Assembly: GCF_014530035.1 (NCBI RefSeq)
Contig: NZ_JACVMX010000001.1
Location: forward strand, 62,001 to 126,000
Length of the DNA: 64,000 nucleotides
Origin: Leucobacter sp. cx-328
GTDB lineage: Bacteria; Actinomycetota; Actinomycetes; Actinomycetales; Microbacteriaceae
Direction: 5' to 3'
The notes below the pieces were generated by a model that had not been told where the DNA came from, did no database searches, and saw only the letters and a program-made list of their open reading frames with translations. Both the position numbers and the translations under genes were made by a program. Positions within the stretch are counted from its first letter, which is position 1. Each line of letters begins with the position of its first letter. Shown here piece after piece: positions 9,509-18,786 of this stretch.

Positions 9509-11455
9509 ATGAACAGCACGGCCGCAGCCGTCGCAGGTATTGGTGACCCCAAGGCGCCTGTTCGGCGTCGTACCGTCGCCCAAGCGATTATCGAATATCT
9601 ACAGGTGCAGTACAGCGATTTCGACGGTGAACGCCGTCGTTTGATTCCCGGCATGTACGGAATCTTCGGCCACGGGAACTCTGTCGGGCTCGCGCAGGGC
9701 ATTGACGAATATGGCGTTGACTTCCCACATTATCCGGGCAAGAACGAGCAGAGCATGGTGCACGCAGCCATTGGCTTTGCGAAAGCATCAAACCGTGCCG
9801 CAACACTCGCGTGTACCGCTTCAGCCGGCCCCGGCTCAACGAATATGGTGACCGGTGCTGCAACAGCCACGACGAACCGGTTGCCTGTGTTGCTCTTCCC
9901 GGCCGACACCATTAACAATCGGTTTGGCGACCCAGTGCTGCAGCAGATTGAGCATCCGATCGAACGCGATGTATCGGCAAACGACTGCTTCCGGCCGGTG
10001 AGTAGATACTTCGACCGTATTACCCACCCTGGCCAGCTGCTTTCCACGCTTCCTGAAGCAATGCGTGTGCTGACAGATCCCGTCGAGACAGGCGCAGTCG
10101 TTGTCTGTCTTCCTCAGGACGTGCAAGGAATGGAGTTCGACTTCCCGGAGGCATTCTTTACTCCACGAGTCTGGCACATTCGTCGCCGTTCCGCAGTAGA
10201 GGAAGAACTCATCGGTGCGGCTGAGATTATTGCTGCATCGAAGCGGCCAATCATTGTGGCCGGTGGTGGAGTGCGCTATTCAAAAGCGCAGAAGGCGTTG
10301 GCTGATTTTAGCGATCGCTTTGGCATCCCGGTCGTTGAGACCTATGCAGGCAAGGGCGCAGGCCCGATTGGTGCGCTCGGTCTCGGCGCTCTTGGCGTGA
10401 CCGGTACCGTTGGCGGCAACCAGATTGCAGGGGACGCCGATTGCGTGATTACGGTCGGCACTCGTCTGCAAGACTTCATTACCGCATCGCACTCGATTTT
10501 CAGTCACCCTGACGTGAAGATCGTGAACCTGAACGTCGGTTCGTTTGACGCGCATAAGATGGGCTCATATCCAGTAGTTGGTGACGCGAAACGCTCATTG
10601 CTGGCAATACACGAGAAGCTTGTTGAGATTAACTTCGCTCCGGTTGATTCATACCCGGAGGAGATTGCGGCGGCTCAGGAGAAGACTCGCAAGGCACGCG
10701 AGTACGACCTTCAGGATTTTGCCAACGAGAAAATGAGCCAAGCTCAGGTGATCAATGTGCTCAACGAGCGCATCACCGCACAGGATGCGCTTGTGCTTGG
10801 CTCGGGCGGTGTTGTCGAGGGTATCCACAAGGCTTGGGATCCTTCCAACGGCGCTGAGATTCACTTCGAATATGCGAACTCCTGCATGGGCCATGAGATC
10901 CCAGCTGGACTCGGCTACAAGCTTGCCCAGCCTGATAGTGATGGCGAGGTGTATGTGCTGATCGGTGACGGCACCTATTACATGCAGCCGACCGAGCTCA
11001 TCACTGCGGTGCAGGAAAAGCAGAAGATCATCGTGATCGTGATTGATAACCGTGGGCACCAGTGCATCTGGCCGCTCCAGGCTGCCAAGGGCGGCGGGCA
11101 GGAATTCGGTACTCAGTTGCGCGAACGTAACCCAGTTTCCGGACGGCTTGACGGACCGATCGTAGACGTCGACATCGCGGCGAACGCTGCGAGCATGGGT
11201 GCTGCAGCGTGGTCAACCAACACGGTCGAAGAATTCACAGCAGCTCTCGAAGAGGCGAACTCGGTCTCCGGCCCGGCCGTCATCGTGGCAAACGTCGAAC
11301 AGTTCCGCTATTTGTCAGGAAATGGCGCGTTCTGGGATGTTGGTGTGCCAATGACCTCCCAGCGTGAAGTTACTCGTGAGGGCGTCGCGAAGCATCTCGC
11401 CGGACGCGAACGTCAACGCTATTACAGCGCGACGGTTGCTCCAAGCGAGAACTAG
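9509..11455 (+). CDS. IolD-family thiamine-diphosphate-dependent cyclohexanedione hydrolase
   Basis: This 648-residue protein has the length and motifs of 3D-(3,5/4)-trihydroxycyclohexane-1,2-dione hydrolase (IolD), which opens a six-membered 1,2-diketone ring. The N-terminal TPP domain shows PGMYGIFGHGNSVGLAQG and the activating-Glu region KNEQSMVHAAIGFAKA; the C-terminal domain has the cofactor motif GDGTYYMQPTELITA...VIDNRGHQCIWPLQ, with the GDG and DN ends. AGGAG precedes the ATG. The standard partners IolB, IolC, IolE and IolJ do not occur in this window, so a different ring substrate or a different downstream route is likely. It probably shares an operon with the dehydrogenases that follow. 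Confidence 0.88.
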   Translation: MNSTAAAVAGIGDPKAPVRRRTVAQAIIEYLQVQYSDFDGERRRLIPGMYGIFGHGNSVGLAQGIDEYGVDFPHYPGKNEQSMVHAAIGFAKASNRAATLACTASAGPGSTNMVTGAATATTNRLPVLLFPADTINNRFGDPVLQQIEHPIERDVSANDCFRPVSRYFDRITHPGQLLSTLPEAMRVLTDPVETGAVVVCLPQDVQGMEFDFPEAFFTPRVWHIRRRSAVEEELIGAAEIIAASKRPIIVAGGGVRYSKAQKALADFSDRFGIPVVETYAGKGAGPIGALGLGALGVTGTVGGNQIAGDADCVITVGTRLQDFITASHSIFSHPDVKIVNLNVGSFDAHKMGSYPVVGDAKRSLLAIHEKLVEINFAPVDSYPEEIAAAQEKTRKAREYDLQDFANEKMSQAQVINVLNERITAQDALVLGSGGVVEGIHKAWDPSNGAEIHFEYANSCMGHEIPAGLGYKLAQPDSDGEVYVLIGDGTYYMQPTELITAVQEKQKIIVIVIDNRGHQCIWPLQAAKGGGQEFGTQLRERNPVSGRLDGPIVDVDIAANAASMGAAAWSTNTVEEFTAALEEANSVSGPAVIVANVEQFRYLSGNGAFWDVGVPMTSQREVTREGVAKHLAGRERQRYYSATVAPSEN

Positions 11456-11472
11456 GAGCGCGGTAAGTAAAC

Positions 11473-11513
11473 GCAGGGCGGGCTGAATCTAATCGTGATT
11501 CCGCCCGTCCTGC
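11473..11513 (+). terminator. GC-rich hairpin between the iolD-like and aldehyde dehydrogenase genes
   Basis: A GGGCGG/CCGCCC stem extended by GCA/TGC with a small bulge is followed by ATGTGTTTT. It may be an intercistronic terminator or an attenuator; it ends 27 bases before the next start. Confidence 0.45.
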
Positions 11514-11540
11514 ATGTGTTTTAACGAGGAAAGAGAGATT

Positions 11541-12944
11541 ATGGGTTCATTCGTTGTTATTAACCCAGCAACCGGTGAAGAGGTAGCTGCATACCCTGCC
11601 GCTACCGATGCTCAAGTCGACGCCGGAATCGCAGCTGCTGATCATGCATATCGTGGCTGGGCACGCAACACGACGCTAGAACAGCGAACGACCGCCGCAG
11701 CGCGATTGGCAGAGTTGTTCGAGGAACGAGCGGAAGAGTTCGCAGAGACCATTAACTGTGAAATGGGAAAGCCCATTGCGCAGGGGATCGGTGAGACCAG
11801 ATTCTCTGGAGCGATTACTTCGGCCTACGCCCGCAAATCGGCAGAATGGCTTGCCGATGACGCGGTGGAAGCCGAAGATGGGCTGCGAACCTTCGTACGT
11901 TACCAGGGCATTGGAGTGCTACTCGGGGTGATGCCGTGGAATTTTCCGGTGTATCAGGTCGTGCGTTTTGCTGTTCCCAACTTGATTCTCGGTAATACCG
12001 TACTACTGCGCCACGCCTCCCAATGCCCCGAATCCGCTCTGGCGCTCGAACGAATCTTCCGTGATTCTGGTTTCCCGGAGGGCGCCTACGTGAACCTTTT
12101 CGCGACCCATGACCAGATCGCAGAGATTATTGCGGACGATCGGGTTCAGGGTGTCTCGCTCACTGGATCGGAGCGGGCAGGTGCTGCCGTGGCCGCACAA
12201 GCTGGTAAGCATCTCAAGAAGTGCGTGCTTGAGCTCGGCGGTGCTGATGCGTTTTTGGTGCTCGACACCGAGGACCTCGATCACGCTGTGGAGCACGCGG
12301 TGCGCGGACGGATGGACAACAGCGGCCAGAGCTGCACCGGGTCCAAACGCATCGTCGTGCTTGACAAGTACTTCGACGAGTTCTCTGCGAAATTTGTAAG
12401 CGCACTCGGTGAGCAAAATCTCGCGAACGGTGACTTCGGCCCGCTTTCGTCGAGCGCGGTGACTCGTGAGCTCGCGGAAATGGTAAATGGCGCGGTTGCA
12501 CAGGGCGCCGAGATCCTCGTCGGCGATGGGGACCCAGTGTGTAACGTCTTTACCCCAACGATTCTCGCTGGTGTCACCCCGGCCATGGATGTGTACCGTC
12601 AGGAGCTTTTTGGGCCTGTTGCGCAGCTCTACCGTGTGAGCACTGATGAAGAAGCAATTGAACTTGCAAATTCATCGCCATTGGGCCTCGGCTCAGTCAT
12701 CATTTGCGATGATCTTGAGCGAGCAGAGCTGGTTGGATCACAGCTTGATGTCGGAATGGTGTTCATCGGCGCGGCAGGCCTGAGCGCAGCTGATGTGCCG
12801 TTCGGCGGCGTAAAGAAATCTGGGTTTGGTCGGGAAATGGGACGAGCTGGGCTCTTGGAATTTGCCAACAGGAAAGTTTTCAGGTTCGCAGAAAGAGCCG
12901 ATCTGCCCCGTGCTACGGCGCAGATCAATTCAAATTCTGGCTGA
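11541..12944 (+). CDS. NAD(P)-dependent semialdehyde dehydrogenase (succinate-semialdehyde dehydrogenase-like)
   Basis: This is a 467-residue aldehyde dehydrogenase. The ATG at 11541 is chosen because GAGGAAAGAGAG precedes it and the protein then opens with the usual FVVINPATGEEVA. Catalytic residues are visible: E231 in LELGGADAFLVL and the nucleophile C265 in NSGQSCTGSK; the cofactor-fixing segment is LLGVMPWNFPVYQ. Motifs and length match the GabD/succinate-semialdehyde group, which also includes alpha-ketoglutarate-semialdehyde dehydrogenases. In this cluster it would oxidise the semialdehyde left after ring opening, so feeding carbon toward the TCA cycle; that role is inferred. Confidence 0.88.
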   Translation: MGSFVVINPATGEEVAAYPAATDAQVDAGIAAADHAYRGWARNTTLEQRTTAAARLAELFEERAEEFAETINCEMGKPIAQGIGETRFSGAITSAYARKSAEWLADDAVEAEDGLRTFVRYQGIGVLLGVMPWNFPVYQVVRFAVPNLILGNTVLLRHASQCPESALALERIFRDSGFPEGAYVNLFATHDQIAEIIADDRVQGVSLTGSERAGAAVAAQAGKHLKKCVLELGGADAFLVLDTEDLDHAVEHAVRGRMDNSGQSCTGSKRIVVLDKYFDEFSAKFVSALGEQNLANGDFGPLSSSAVTRELAEMVNGAVAQGAEILVGDGDPVCNVFTPTILAGVTPAMDVYRQELFGPVAQLYRVSTDEEAIELANSSPLGLGSVIICDDLERAELVGSQLDVGMVFIGAAGLSAADVPFGGVKKSGFGREMGRAGLLEFANRKVFRFAERADLPRATAQINSNSG

Positions 12945-13003
12945 GTTCATAGCAGGCAGGAAGCTCAAATGAGCATCAACGAAGAACACACAAGAGGAGC
13001 ACC

Positions 13004-13966
13004 ATGTCCAAATCACGCGCGATCCTCATCGTGCCAGAGGATCGACCAGCACCGCCATTGGAGTCATTCGCGAATGAGACCGAAGTGACGGTGGTGAGAA
13101 CTGCGGCGGAGTTTCGGGAGGCGCTGCCAGGAACCGAGATTCTCTTCTTGAATGATTTCCGTACCCAGTTGCTCCGAGAAGTCGGGCCAGGCGACTTGAA
13201 GTGGATTCATACCTCAAGCATCGGAGTCGATGCGTTACTCACCCCCGAAATTGTTGACAGCGAGATTTTGGTGAGTAATTCACGCGGCGTCTGTGAGCGG
13301 CCGATCGCTGAGTGGATACTCGGGGTCATCGTCATGTTTGCAAAGGATCTGCGACGCACCGTAGAACTGCAACTCCAACGGAAATGGCTACACAAGGAGA
13401 CTGAGCCAATTCTCGGACGAAAGGTACTAGTAGTCGGCCCTGGCCCAGTAGGACAGGAGACTGTGCTGCTTCTGCGTGGAGCAGGAATGGAAGTCACAGT
13501 GGTCGGACGAACTGCAAGGATCGACGACCGAATCGGTGAGATTCACGCGTTCTCGGATCTTGACTGTTTACTCGGAGGCGCTGACGATGTTGTGCTTACG
13601 ATGCCTCTCACAGAAGAAACGCGTGGGCTTTTCAACCGCGAGCGTTTTGCGCGCATGCGACCGGGAGCACGACTAGTGAATGTCGGACGAGGGGCGGTCG
13701 TTGTGGAGGCGGATCTCCTTGACGCTATTGACTCTGGCCACCTCGCTGGAGCTGCCCTTGACGTGTTCGAACAGGAACCTCTCCCGCGCGATCATCCGTT
13801 CTGGTTGCGACCAACGATTCTTGTCTCTCCGCACGCTTCAGGTGACCTCGCCGGCTGGCGGGGTCGCGTCGCTGAATGTTTCGCCAAGAATCTGCTGAAG
13901 TGGAACGCCGGCCAGCCATTGGACGACGTTGTTGATTTGAAACGTATGGGGATCATCGCTGGTTAA
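13004..13966 (+). CDS. D-isomer 2-hydroxyacid dehydrogenase
   Basis: This is a 320-residue NAD-dependent dehydrogenase preceded by AGAGGAGCACC. The nucleotide-binding turn is VLVVGPGPVGQETVLLLRGA, the substrate Arg lies in NVGRGAVVVEADL, the Glu in DVFEQEPL and the catalytic His in SPHASGD. It is related to the truncated gene at base 1, but the two differ clearly in sequence and are not a recent duplication. A 12-bp hairpin 18 bases after the stop ends the transcript. Interconversion of a 2-keto acid product with its D-hydroxy acid would link it to the large FAD/Fe-S enzyme at 18787. Confidence 0.88.
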   Translation: MSKSRAILIVPEDRPAPPLESFANETEVTVVRTAAEFREALPGTEILFLNDFRTQLLREVGPGDLKWIHTSSIGVDALLTPEIVDSEILVSNSRGVCERPIAEWILGVIVMFAKDLRRTVELQLQRKWLHKETEPILGRKVLVVGPGPVGQETVLLLRGAGMEVTVVGRTARIDDRIGEIHAFSDLDCLLGGADDVVLTMPLTEETRGLFNRERFARMRPGARLVNVGRGAVVVEADLLDAIDSGHLAGAALDVFEQEPLPRDHPFWLRPTILVSPHASGDLAGWRGRVAECFAKNLLKWNAGQPLDDVVDLKRMGIIAG

Positions 13967-13983
13967 TTCGATACATGAAATGA

Positions 13984-14016
13984 TGTGAGCCAGATGAATG
14001 GGGAATCTGGCTCACA
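13984..14016 (+). terminator. Hairpin terminator
   Basis: Twelve perfect base pairs (13984-13995 with 14005-14016) around a 9-base loop are followed by CGTGTTT. It sits just before the palindrome of the next unit. Confidence 0.7.
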
Positions 14017-14018
14017 CG

Positions 14019-14035
14019 TGTTTCAGGCTGGGACA
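14019..14035. promoter_or_regulatory. Operator-like site upstream of the APC permease gene
   Basis: TGTTTCA-GGC-TGGGACA matches the recurring palindrome at 12 of 14 arm positions. It lies 66 bases before the permease start. Confidence 0.6.
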
Positions 14036-14100
14036 TTTAGGGATGCCCTGCGGTGTCTAGGGTTGCTCTGCAAGCAAGATTGTTCAATGATGAGGATTCA

Positions 14101-15582
14101 ATGACGCGCGTAATACAAGACTTCTCAGCGGAAGCGACGAGTGCCGGAAATACAACCCCAGTGACGAGCAAAATCTCGCTCAAAGGCAATATGGGAGTGG
14201 GCGAGCTCGTAATGAGTGTGCTCGCATTCTCATCACCATTGACCACAGTTGCTGGAACTCTACCGGTTCTACTTATTTTCAGTGGGCAGACCGCCCCTGC
14301 AATTTATATGTTACTCACACTGATGTTGGTGGTGTTCTCCGTGGGGTTCGTTCGGATGAGCCGGAACGTGAAGAACCCTGGCGGCTTTTACGCGTTTGTG
14401 ACTGCTGGAATCGGGAAGCCTGCAGGTCTGGGTGGCGCCTTGCTGGCGCTCGTTGGTTACGTGTTTATTGGGTTCTTTGCCCCATCGCTGTTCGCGATTA
14501 CGCTCCAAGACTGGGTTGTTAACGCCTTGAACGGACCTGATATCCCGTGGTACTGGTATGCGCTTGGAATCATTGCTGTAACCACGTATCTTGCATACAA
14601 CCGAATCGATCTGTCTGCCAAAGTGCTTACGACAGTCATGGTCTTGGAAGTCATCGTGGTCGTGGTGTTTGACGTGCTCGCATTTGTGAATTCCGGGGCG
14701 AAAGAGCCCGGGGGCCTAGGGCTTGCATTGCCGAGTTTGACGGACGCGAGTATTGGTTTGGCGTTGCTCTTTGCCGTTGGAAATTTCTTCGGCTTCGAAG
14801 CCACTGTGATCTACCGAGAAGAGGTGAAGAACCCAGAACGAACCATCCCTCGCGCGACATATCTTGCCGTCGTTGGAATTGGGCTCTTTTACGCTGTTGC
14901 GGCCATCGCCTACATTGCCTTCCTAGGCGGTTCAAATGTGCAGGCCGCCGCCGAAGCCAATACAGTCAACCTGTTCGACGACGCGTTACGTGCATTCGCA
15001 GGGAACCTATTCGCTGATATCGCAGTGGTGCTCTTGATGACCTCGATTCTTGCCTCAATGCTCTCAATTCAGAACATTGCCGCACGTTACAGCTTCTCGC
15101 TAGCCGTTGATCACGTGTTGCCGCGACGCCTAGCGCGTGTGCACCCGGCGCACGGCTCCCCACACATCTCAGCTCTTTCTGTTGGTGCGCTTTGGGCGGT
15201 TGCCACCGTGTTGTTCTCAGTTCTCGGCATCGCACCCGAGAAAATCTATCCTGTAGCCAGCGGTAGCGGTACGTTCTCTGTGCTGCTCCTGCTGTTTATT
15301 ACCAGCATCGCTATTTTCGCGTTCTTCTTGCGTCCATCAGCACGGAAGGGGACAGCGGCTTGGAAGGTGCTTCTTGCTCCGGCGATCAGCGCGGTCTTCT
15401 TCGGTATCGTGACGTTCTTGGCGATCAGGAACTTTTCGGCGTTGATCGAAGGTTCAACGTTGATGACAGGAATCTTTATGTCATTCACCTTTGCACTCTT
15501 CATCGGCGGCATCGCTTACGCCCTGTATCTGCGTAGGCAGAAGCCTGACGTGTATGCGCGATTGGGCCGCCAGAGCGTATAA
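14101..15582 (+). CDS. APC superfamily amino acid/amine permease
   Basis: This is a 493-residue integral membrane protein with about 12 hydrophobic segments. The amino acid-polyamine-organocation family is indicated by the N-terminal KGNMGVGELVMSVLAFSSPL, followed by the VGNFFGFEATVIYREEVKNPERTIPRA region with its conserved FxGFE and PxRTIPRA elements. The ATG at 14101 is preferred over a GTG 16 codons upstream because GAGG lies 6 bases before it. Such carriers import amino acids or amines. Its presence next to a sugar-type ABC importer suggests that the cluster takes up an amino-containing compound or two related substrates. It carries its own upstream operator and a strong terminator. Confidence 0.88.
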   Translation: MTRVIQDFSAEATSAGNTTPVTSKISLKGNMGVGELVMSVLAFSSPLTTVAGTLPVLLIFSGQTAPAIYMLLTLMLVVFSVGFVRMSRNVKNPGGFYAFVTAGIGKPAGLGGALLALVGYVFIGFFAPSLFAITLQDWVVNALNGPDIPWYWYALGIIAVTTYLAYNRIDLSAKVLTTVMVLEVIVVVVFDVLAFVNSGAKEPGGLGLALPSLTDASIGLALLFAVGNFFGFEATVIYREEVKNPERTIPRATYLAVVGIGLFYAVAAIAYIAFLGGSNVQAAAEANTVNLFDDALRAFAGNLFADIAVVLLMTSILASMLSIQNIAARYSFSLAVDHVLPRRLARVHPAHGSPHISALSVGALWAVATVLFSVLGIAPEKIYPVASGSGTFSVLLLLFITSIAIFAFFLRPSARKGTAAWKVLLAPAISAVFFGIVTFLAIRNFSALIEGSTLMTGIFMSFTFALFIGGIAYALYLRRQKPDVYARLGRQSV

Positions 15583-15590
15583 GGCCTCAG

Positions 15591-15642
15591 CGCAGCAGTG
15601 CCCCAGACAGGGATCAACATTCCTGCCTGGGGCACTGCTGCG
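15591..15642 (+). terminator. Long hairpin terminator after the APC permease
   Basis: A 21-base stem with one mismatch (15591-15611 with 15622-15642) and a 10-base loop begins 8 bases after the permease stop. Confidence 0.75.
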
Positions 15643-15669
15643 TGTGGGCAGCGGCTTATTCGTCTGCAG

Positions 15670-15686
15670 TGTCTCAAAGCGGCACA
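15670..15686. promoter_or_regulatory. Operator-like site upstream of the ABC importer operon
   Basis: TGTCTCA-AAG-CGGCACA matches the recurring palindrome at 11 of 14 arm positions. It lies 102 bases before the ATPase start. Confidence 0.45.
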
Positions 15687-15787
15687 AACTCCTTCGCGGC
15701 ACTTGCTCGATAGTTATGTAACCGCAGGAAGCTCGCCAGTAACGGCGTCTTGCAGCGGGCCAGAGATCCATCAACGACGAGGATGAT

Positions 15788-16660
15788 ATGACTGACGCGC
15801 CCTCGGTGACCACTCCATTGGTCGCCCTGAACAACATCCAGAAAACCTTCGGTGCAGTAACTGCGCTTCGCGGCGTGAGTATCGATGTACTCCCGGGAGA
15901 GACATTCGCTCTACTTGGGGACAACGCGGCTGGAAAATCGACGCTCATGAAAGTGCTTACTGGTGTGTACCAGCCCGACCAAGGCACAATTCGCATGGAC
16001 GGAGAACAAGTCGCTTTCTCGAGTCCTGCAGCGTCACGATCAGCCGGCATCGAAATGGTTTATCAGGACTTCGCCCTGGCCGACAATCTCGATGTGCGCA
16101 CCAACATCTTCCTGGGGCGTGAACCACAGAGGAACGTCCTTGGGCCTTTGGTTCGTGTTGTTGACAGGAAGAAAATGGAACGCGAAACAAATCGCGTACT
16201 TGAGCGCCTCGATATTCCGATTAATCCGCGGTTGAAGGTAAAGCGGCTCTCCGGCGGCCAACGGCAGGCGGTGGCCATCGGTCGTGCGCTTGCCTTTGAC
16301 GCGAAGCTCATCATCATGGATGAGCCAACGGCGAACTTGTCCGTCGCCAAGGTCGACAAGTTGATCGAGGTTACACAGAAACTCAAAGATCTTGGGATCG
16401 CGGTAATCATCATCACGCACCGCCTCGATGAAGCGTTCGCAGTCGCTGACCGCTGCGCCGTGATGCGGCAAGGCGAGGTGGTGGGGCGGTACCGGATGGA
16501 TGAGGTATCTGAATCTGAGATCGCGCACCTGATTTCCCAGGGAAATCTCGACGCGTATGAGTCAGCCGAAACGGATATTCCCGCCGAACGTCGCCGGATA
16601 GGCAGCACCTCGGCAGTCACACACTCTGAACAGATTCCGACGAACGGGAGCGACGCATGA
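15788..16660 (+). CDS. Sugar-type ABC transporter ATP-binding protein
   Basis: This is a 290-residue single-cassette ATPase. Walker A is GDNAAGKST, the signature is LSGGQRQ, Walker B is LIIMDEPTANLS, and the switch His is in IIITHRLDE. One cassette instead of the tandem RbsA layout places it with the FrcA-like carbohydrate importers. Its stop overlaps the permease start by four bases. It would energise import of the substrate bound by the lipoprotein encoded two genes on. The gene is the first of a three-gene operon preceded by a copy of the cluster palindrome. Confidence 0.92.
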   Translation: MTDAPSVTTPLVALNNIQKTFGAVTALRGVSIDVLPGETFALLGDNAAGKSTLMKVLTGVYQPDQGTIRMDGEQVAFSSPAASRSAGIEMVYQDFALADNLDVRTNIFLGREPQRNVLGPLVRVVDRKKMERETNRVLERLDIPINPRLKVKRLSGGQRQAVAIGRALAFDAKLIIMDEPTANLSVAKVDKLIEVTQKLKDLGIAVIIITHRLDEAFAVADRCAVMRQGEVVGRYRMDEVSESEIAHLISQGNLDAYESAETDIPAERRRIGSTSAVTHSEQIPTNGSDA

Positions 16661-17649
16661 ATACCAACACTGTCGCAGTCATGCTGCGTGAGATGAAGCA
16701 GGACGGTCCAACGCCAGCAACGCGCTTCAAACACTTCATTGGAGATTATGGAATTCTCCTCATCTTCGCGGCACTGCTGATCTTTCTAGCGTTCGCGGCT
16801 CCGAACTTCCTAACGCTCGATAACATCGTGAACGTCGTCCGGCAATCGTCAATCATTGGCATTGTCGCGCTCGGTATGACGTTTATTATGATCACTTCCG
16901 GCATCGACCTCTCGGTTGGTTCGGTCGTAGGCCTCGCGGGAATGGTGTTTGCGATTCTCGCCCCAGCGAGCGGGTCAGCACTGTGGATCCCACTGATCGT
17001 CGGCCTCAGCGTAGGTCTCCTGGTTGGTTTTCTCAGTGCGGCACTCGTTGTGTGGGGAAAAGTTCTGCCGTTCCTAGCAACACTGGCAACCATGGCGATC
17101 GCTCGCACTGCTGCTCTCGTCCTCACGGACGGTCAGGTGGTTTCTGGATTGAGTGGCCCTGCAGAATGGCTTGGCGCCGGTTTCATCGGCCCGATCCCAG
17201 TACCTGTGATCATTTTCATTGTCGCCGCGTTTATTTGCGACTTCGTTCTCAGCCGAACGAAGTTTGGATCTCACGTATACGCGGTCGGCGGAAACGAAGA
17301 GTCGTCGAGAAAGGTTGGCATTTCGGTCAGCCGTGTTTTGTTCACGGTTTATCTGATTGGTGGCGGACTCGCAGCGCTCGGCGGCTTGGTGCTGACTGCG
17401 CGTCTCAACGGAGCTGCCCCAACGGCCGGACTTACCTACGAATTGCAAGTGATCGCAGCGGTCGTGATCGGAGGTACCAGCCTCTTTGGCGGCGTCGGCA
17501 CGATTCGCGGAACCGTGATCGGTGTCCTACTTCTCGGCGTCGTGATGAACGGCATGAACTTGCTTGGTGTTTCGAGTTATTACCAACAGGGCGTGCAGGG
17601 CGTGATCCTCGTTCTCGCGGTTCTGCTGACCCGTTGGAAATCTGACTAG
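16657..17649 (+). CDS. Sugar-type ABC transporter permease (RbsC-like)
   Basis: This is a 330-residue membrane protein of the RbsC family with about nine to ten hydrophobic helices. Typical elements are LTLDNIVNVVRQSSIIGIVA, the GIDLSVGSVVGLAGM segment near residue 85, and the cytoplasmic loop TKFGSHVYAVGGNEESSRKVGI that contacts the ATPase. It overlaps the ATPase gene by four bases (ATGA). It makes the transport channel, presumably as a homodimer. Confidence 0.92.
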   Translation: MNTNTVAVMLREMKQDGPTPATRFKHFIGDYGILLIFAALLIFLAFAAPNFLTLDNIVNVVRQSSIIGIVALGMTFIMITSGIDLSVGSVVGLAGMVFAILAPASGSALWIPLIVGLSVGLLVGFLSAALVVWGKVLPFLATLATMAIARTAALVLTDGQVVSGLSGPAEWLGAGFIGPIPVPVIIFIVAAFICDFVLSRTKFGSHVYAVGGNEESSRKVGISVSRVLFTVYLIGGGLAALGGLVLTARLNGAAPTAGLTYELQVIAAVVIGGTSLFGGVGTIRGTVIGVLLLGVVMNGMNLLGVSSYYQQGVQGVILVLAVLLTRWKSD

Positions 17650-17690
17650 AACGCCCACTTGTAATACCTAATTTTGAAAGGAACAGAACC

Positions 17691-18662
17691 ATGAATATGC
17701 GACGACGCATGTCTACGGTAGCCGCTCTGATCGCTGCCGCCAGTCTCATCCTCACCGGATGCTCAAAGGGAGACTCCGGGGAAGCCGGGACTTCCGGCAA
17801 TGAGGAACAGTACAACATTGGCCTAGTTGCGCTTGACCTGCAGGATCCAGATATTGCGCACATGGTCGATGCCATGCAGACAACCGCAGAATCGGAGAAC
17901 GTGAAATTCCAGGTCGCTGACTCCAAACGGGACGTCTCGAGCGAGCTCAACCAAGTTGAGGATCTGCTCACACGTCAGGTGGATGCGGTCATCTTGCAAC
18001 CACTCGACGGTGAGGCCAGCCAGAATGCTGCGAAGCGTGTCATAGACGCTGGTGTGCCGCTCTTTATCTTGTTGACGGAATTCGTTGAAGGTTCTGACAT
18101 TGGATACGAAAGCTACATTGGCATTGACGATACGCTCGCGGGCAAGATGCAGGCCGAATACATGAACGAGTTGATGCCTGACGGTGGAGACATCGTCTTC
18201 GCCGCGGGTGCGTACGGTTCTTCGTGGACGGATCGTCGTAAAACAGGTTTTGCCGATGCGATCAACGATAACTTCAAGATCGTCGCCGAGTTCCAGGCGA
18301 AAGGTAGCCGTGACGAGGCAAAGCGCAACATGGAAGACGTGCTGCAGCGTTTTGGTGCTGGCAAGATCGACGCCGTTGTCGCGAACAATGACGAGATGGC
18401 GATTGGTGCGGCATCTGCCATTAAGGATGCCGGACGAACCGGGGACATCGGTGCGGTAGTCGGCGTGGACGGCACACCTGCCGCTGTAGCAGCAATTGAA
18501 GCGGGCGAGATGTCAGCGACCGTACGGCAGGACTCGGCTGGCCAGGGCGAAGAAGCTGTTCGCGTGGTGCACGCCTTCCTTGAAGGCGAAAAGGTTGAGA
18601 ACCGGTACACGCTACCATTTACGCTAATCACCAAGGAGAACGCGGCCGAATTCGGTCAGTAG
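17691..18662 (+). CDS. Sugar-type ABC transporter substrate-binding lipoprotein
   Basis: This is a 323-residue periplasmic-binding-like protein with a lipoprotein signal; the lipobox Cys is C24 in LILTGC. The mature part has the RbsB/LacI type I fold: NIGLVALDLQDPDIAHMVDA at the start, then DAVILQPLDG, and VVANNDEMAIGAASAIKDAG. A GAAAGGAAC site precedes the ATG. It captures the imported compound at the outer face of the membrane. It sits 41 bases after the permease and ends the importer operon; a hairpin follows within 20 bases. RbsB relatives bind pentoses, inositols and autoinducer-type furanoses, so the ligand is open. Confidence 0.9.
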   Translation: MNMRRRMSTVAALIAAASLILTGCSKGDSGEAGTSGNEEQYNIGLVALDLQDPDIAHMVDAMQTTAESENVKFQVADSKRDVSSELNQVEDLLTRQVDAVILQPLDGEASQNAAKRVIDAGVPLFILLTEFVEGSDIGYESYIGIDDTLAGKMQAEYMNELMPDGGDIVFAAGAYGSSWTDRRKTGFADAINDNFKIVAEFQAKGSRDEAKRNMEDVLQRFGAGKIDAVVANNDEMAIGAASAIKDAGRTGDIGAVVGVDGTPAAVAAIEAGEMSATVRQDSAGQGEEAVRVVHAFLEGEKVENRYTLPFTLITKENAAEFGQ

Positions 18663-18678
18663 GACTGCGCTTCCGCCA

Positions 18679-18714
18679 GACGGGGTGCTCTTGCAGCAGC
18701 AGGGGCACCCCGTC
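18679..18714 (+). terminator. Hairpin terminator after the binding-protein gene
   Basis: GACGGGGTGC pairs perfectly with GCACCCCGTC across a 16-base loop, 16 bases after the stop. Confidence 0.65.
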
Positions 18715-18786
18715 CTGATCTGGCACAGATGGCACAGGTCTTTCACTGCATACACTGCGTGAGTAGGTAGTGATTGGGGTACAAGG

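Noticed and set aside
11514-11540. Upstream start for the aldehyde dehydrogenase gene
   Set aside because: The nine extra codons (CFNEEREI-type) contain the ribosome site of the ATG at 11541 and overlap the hairpin region.
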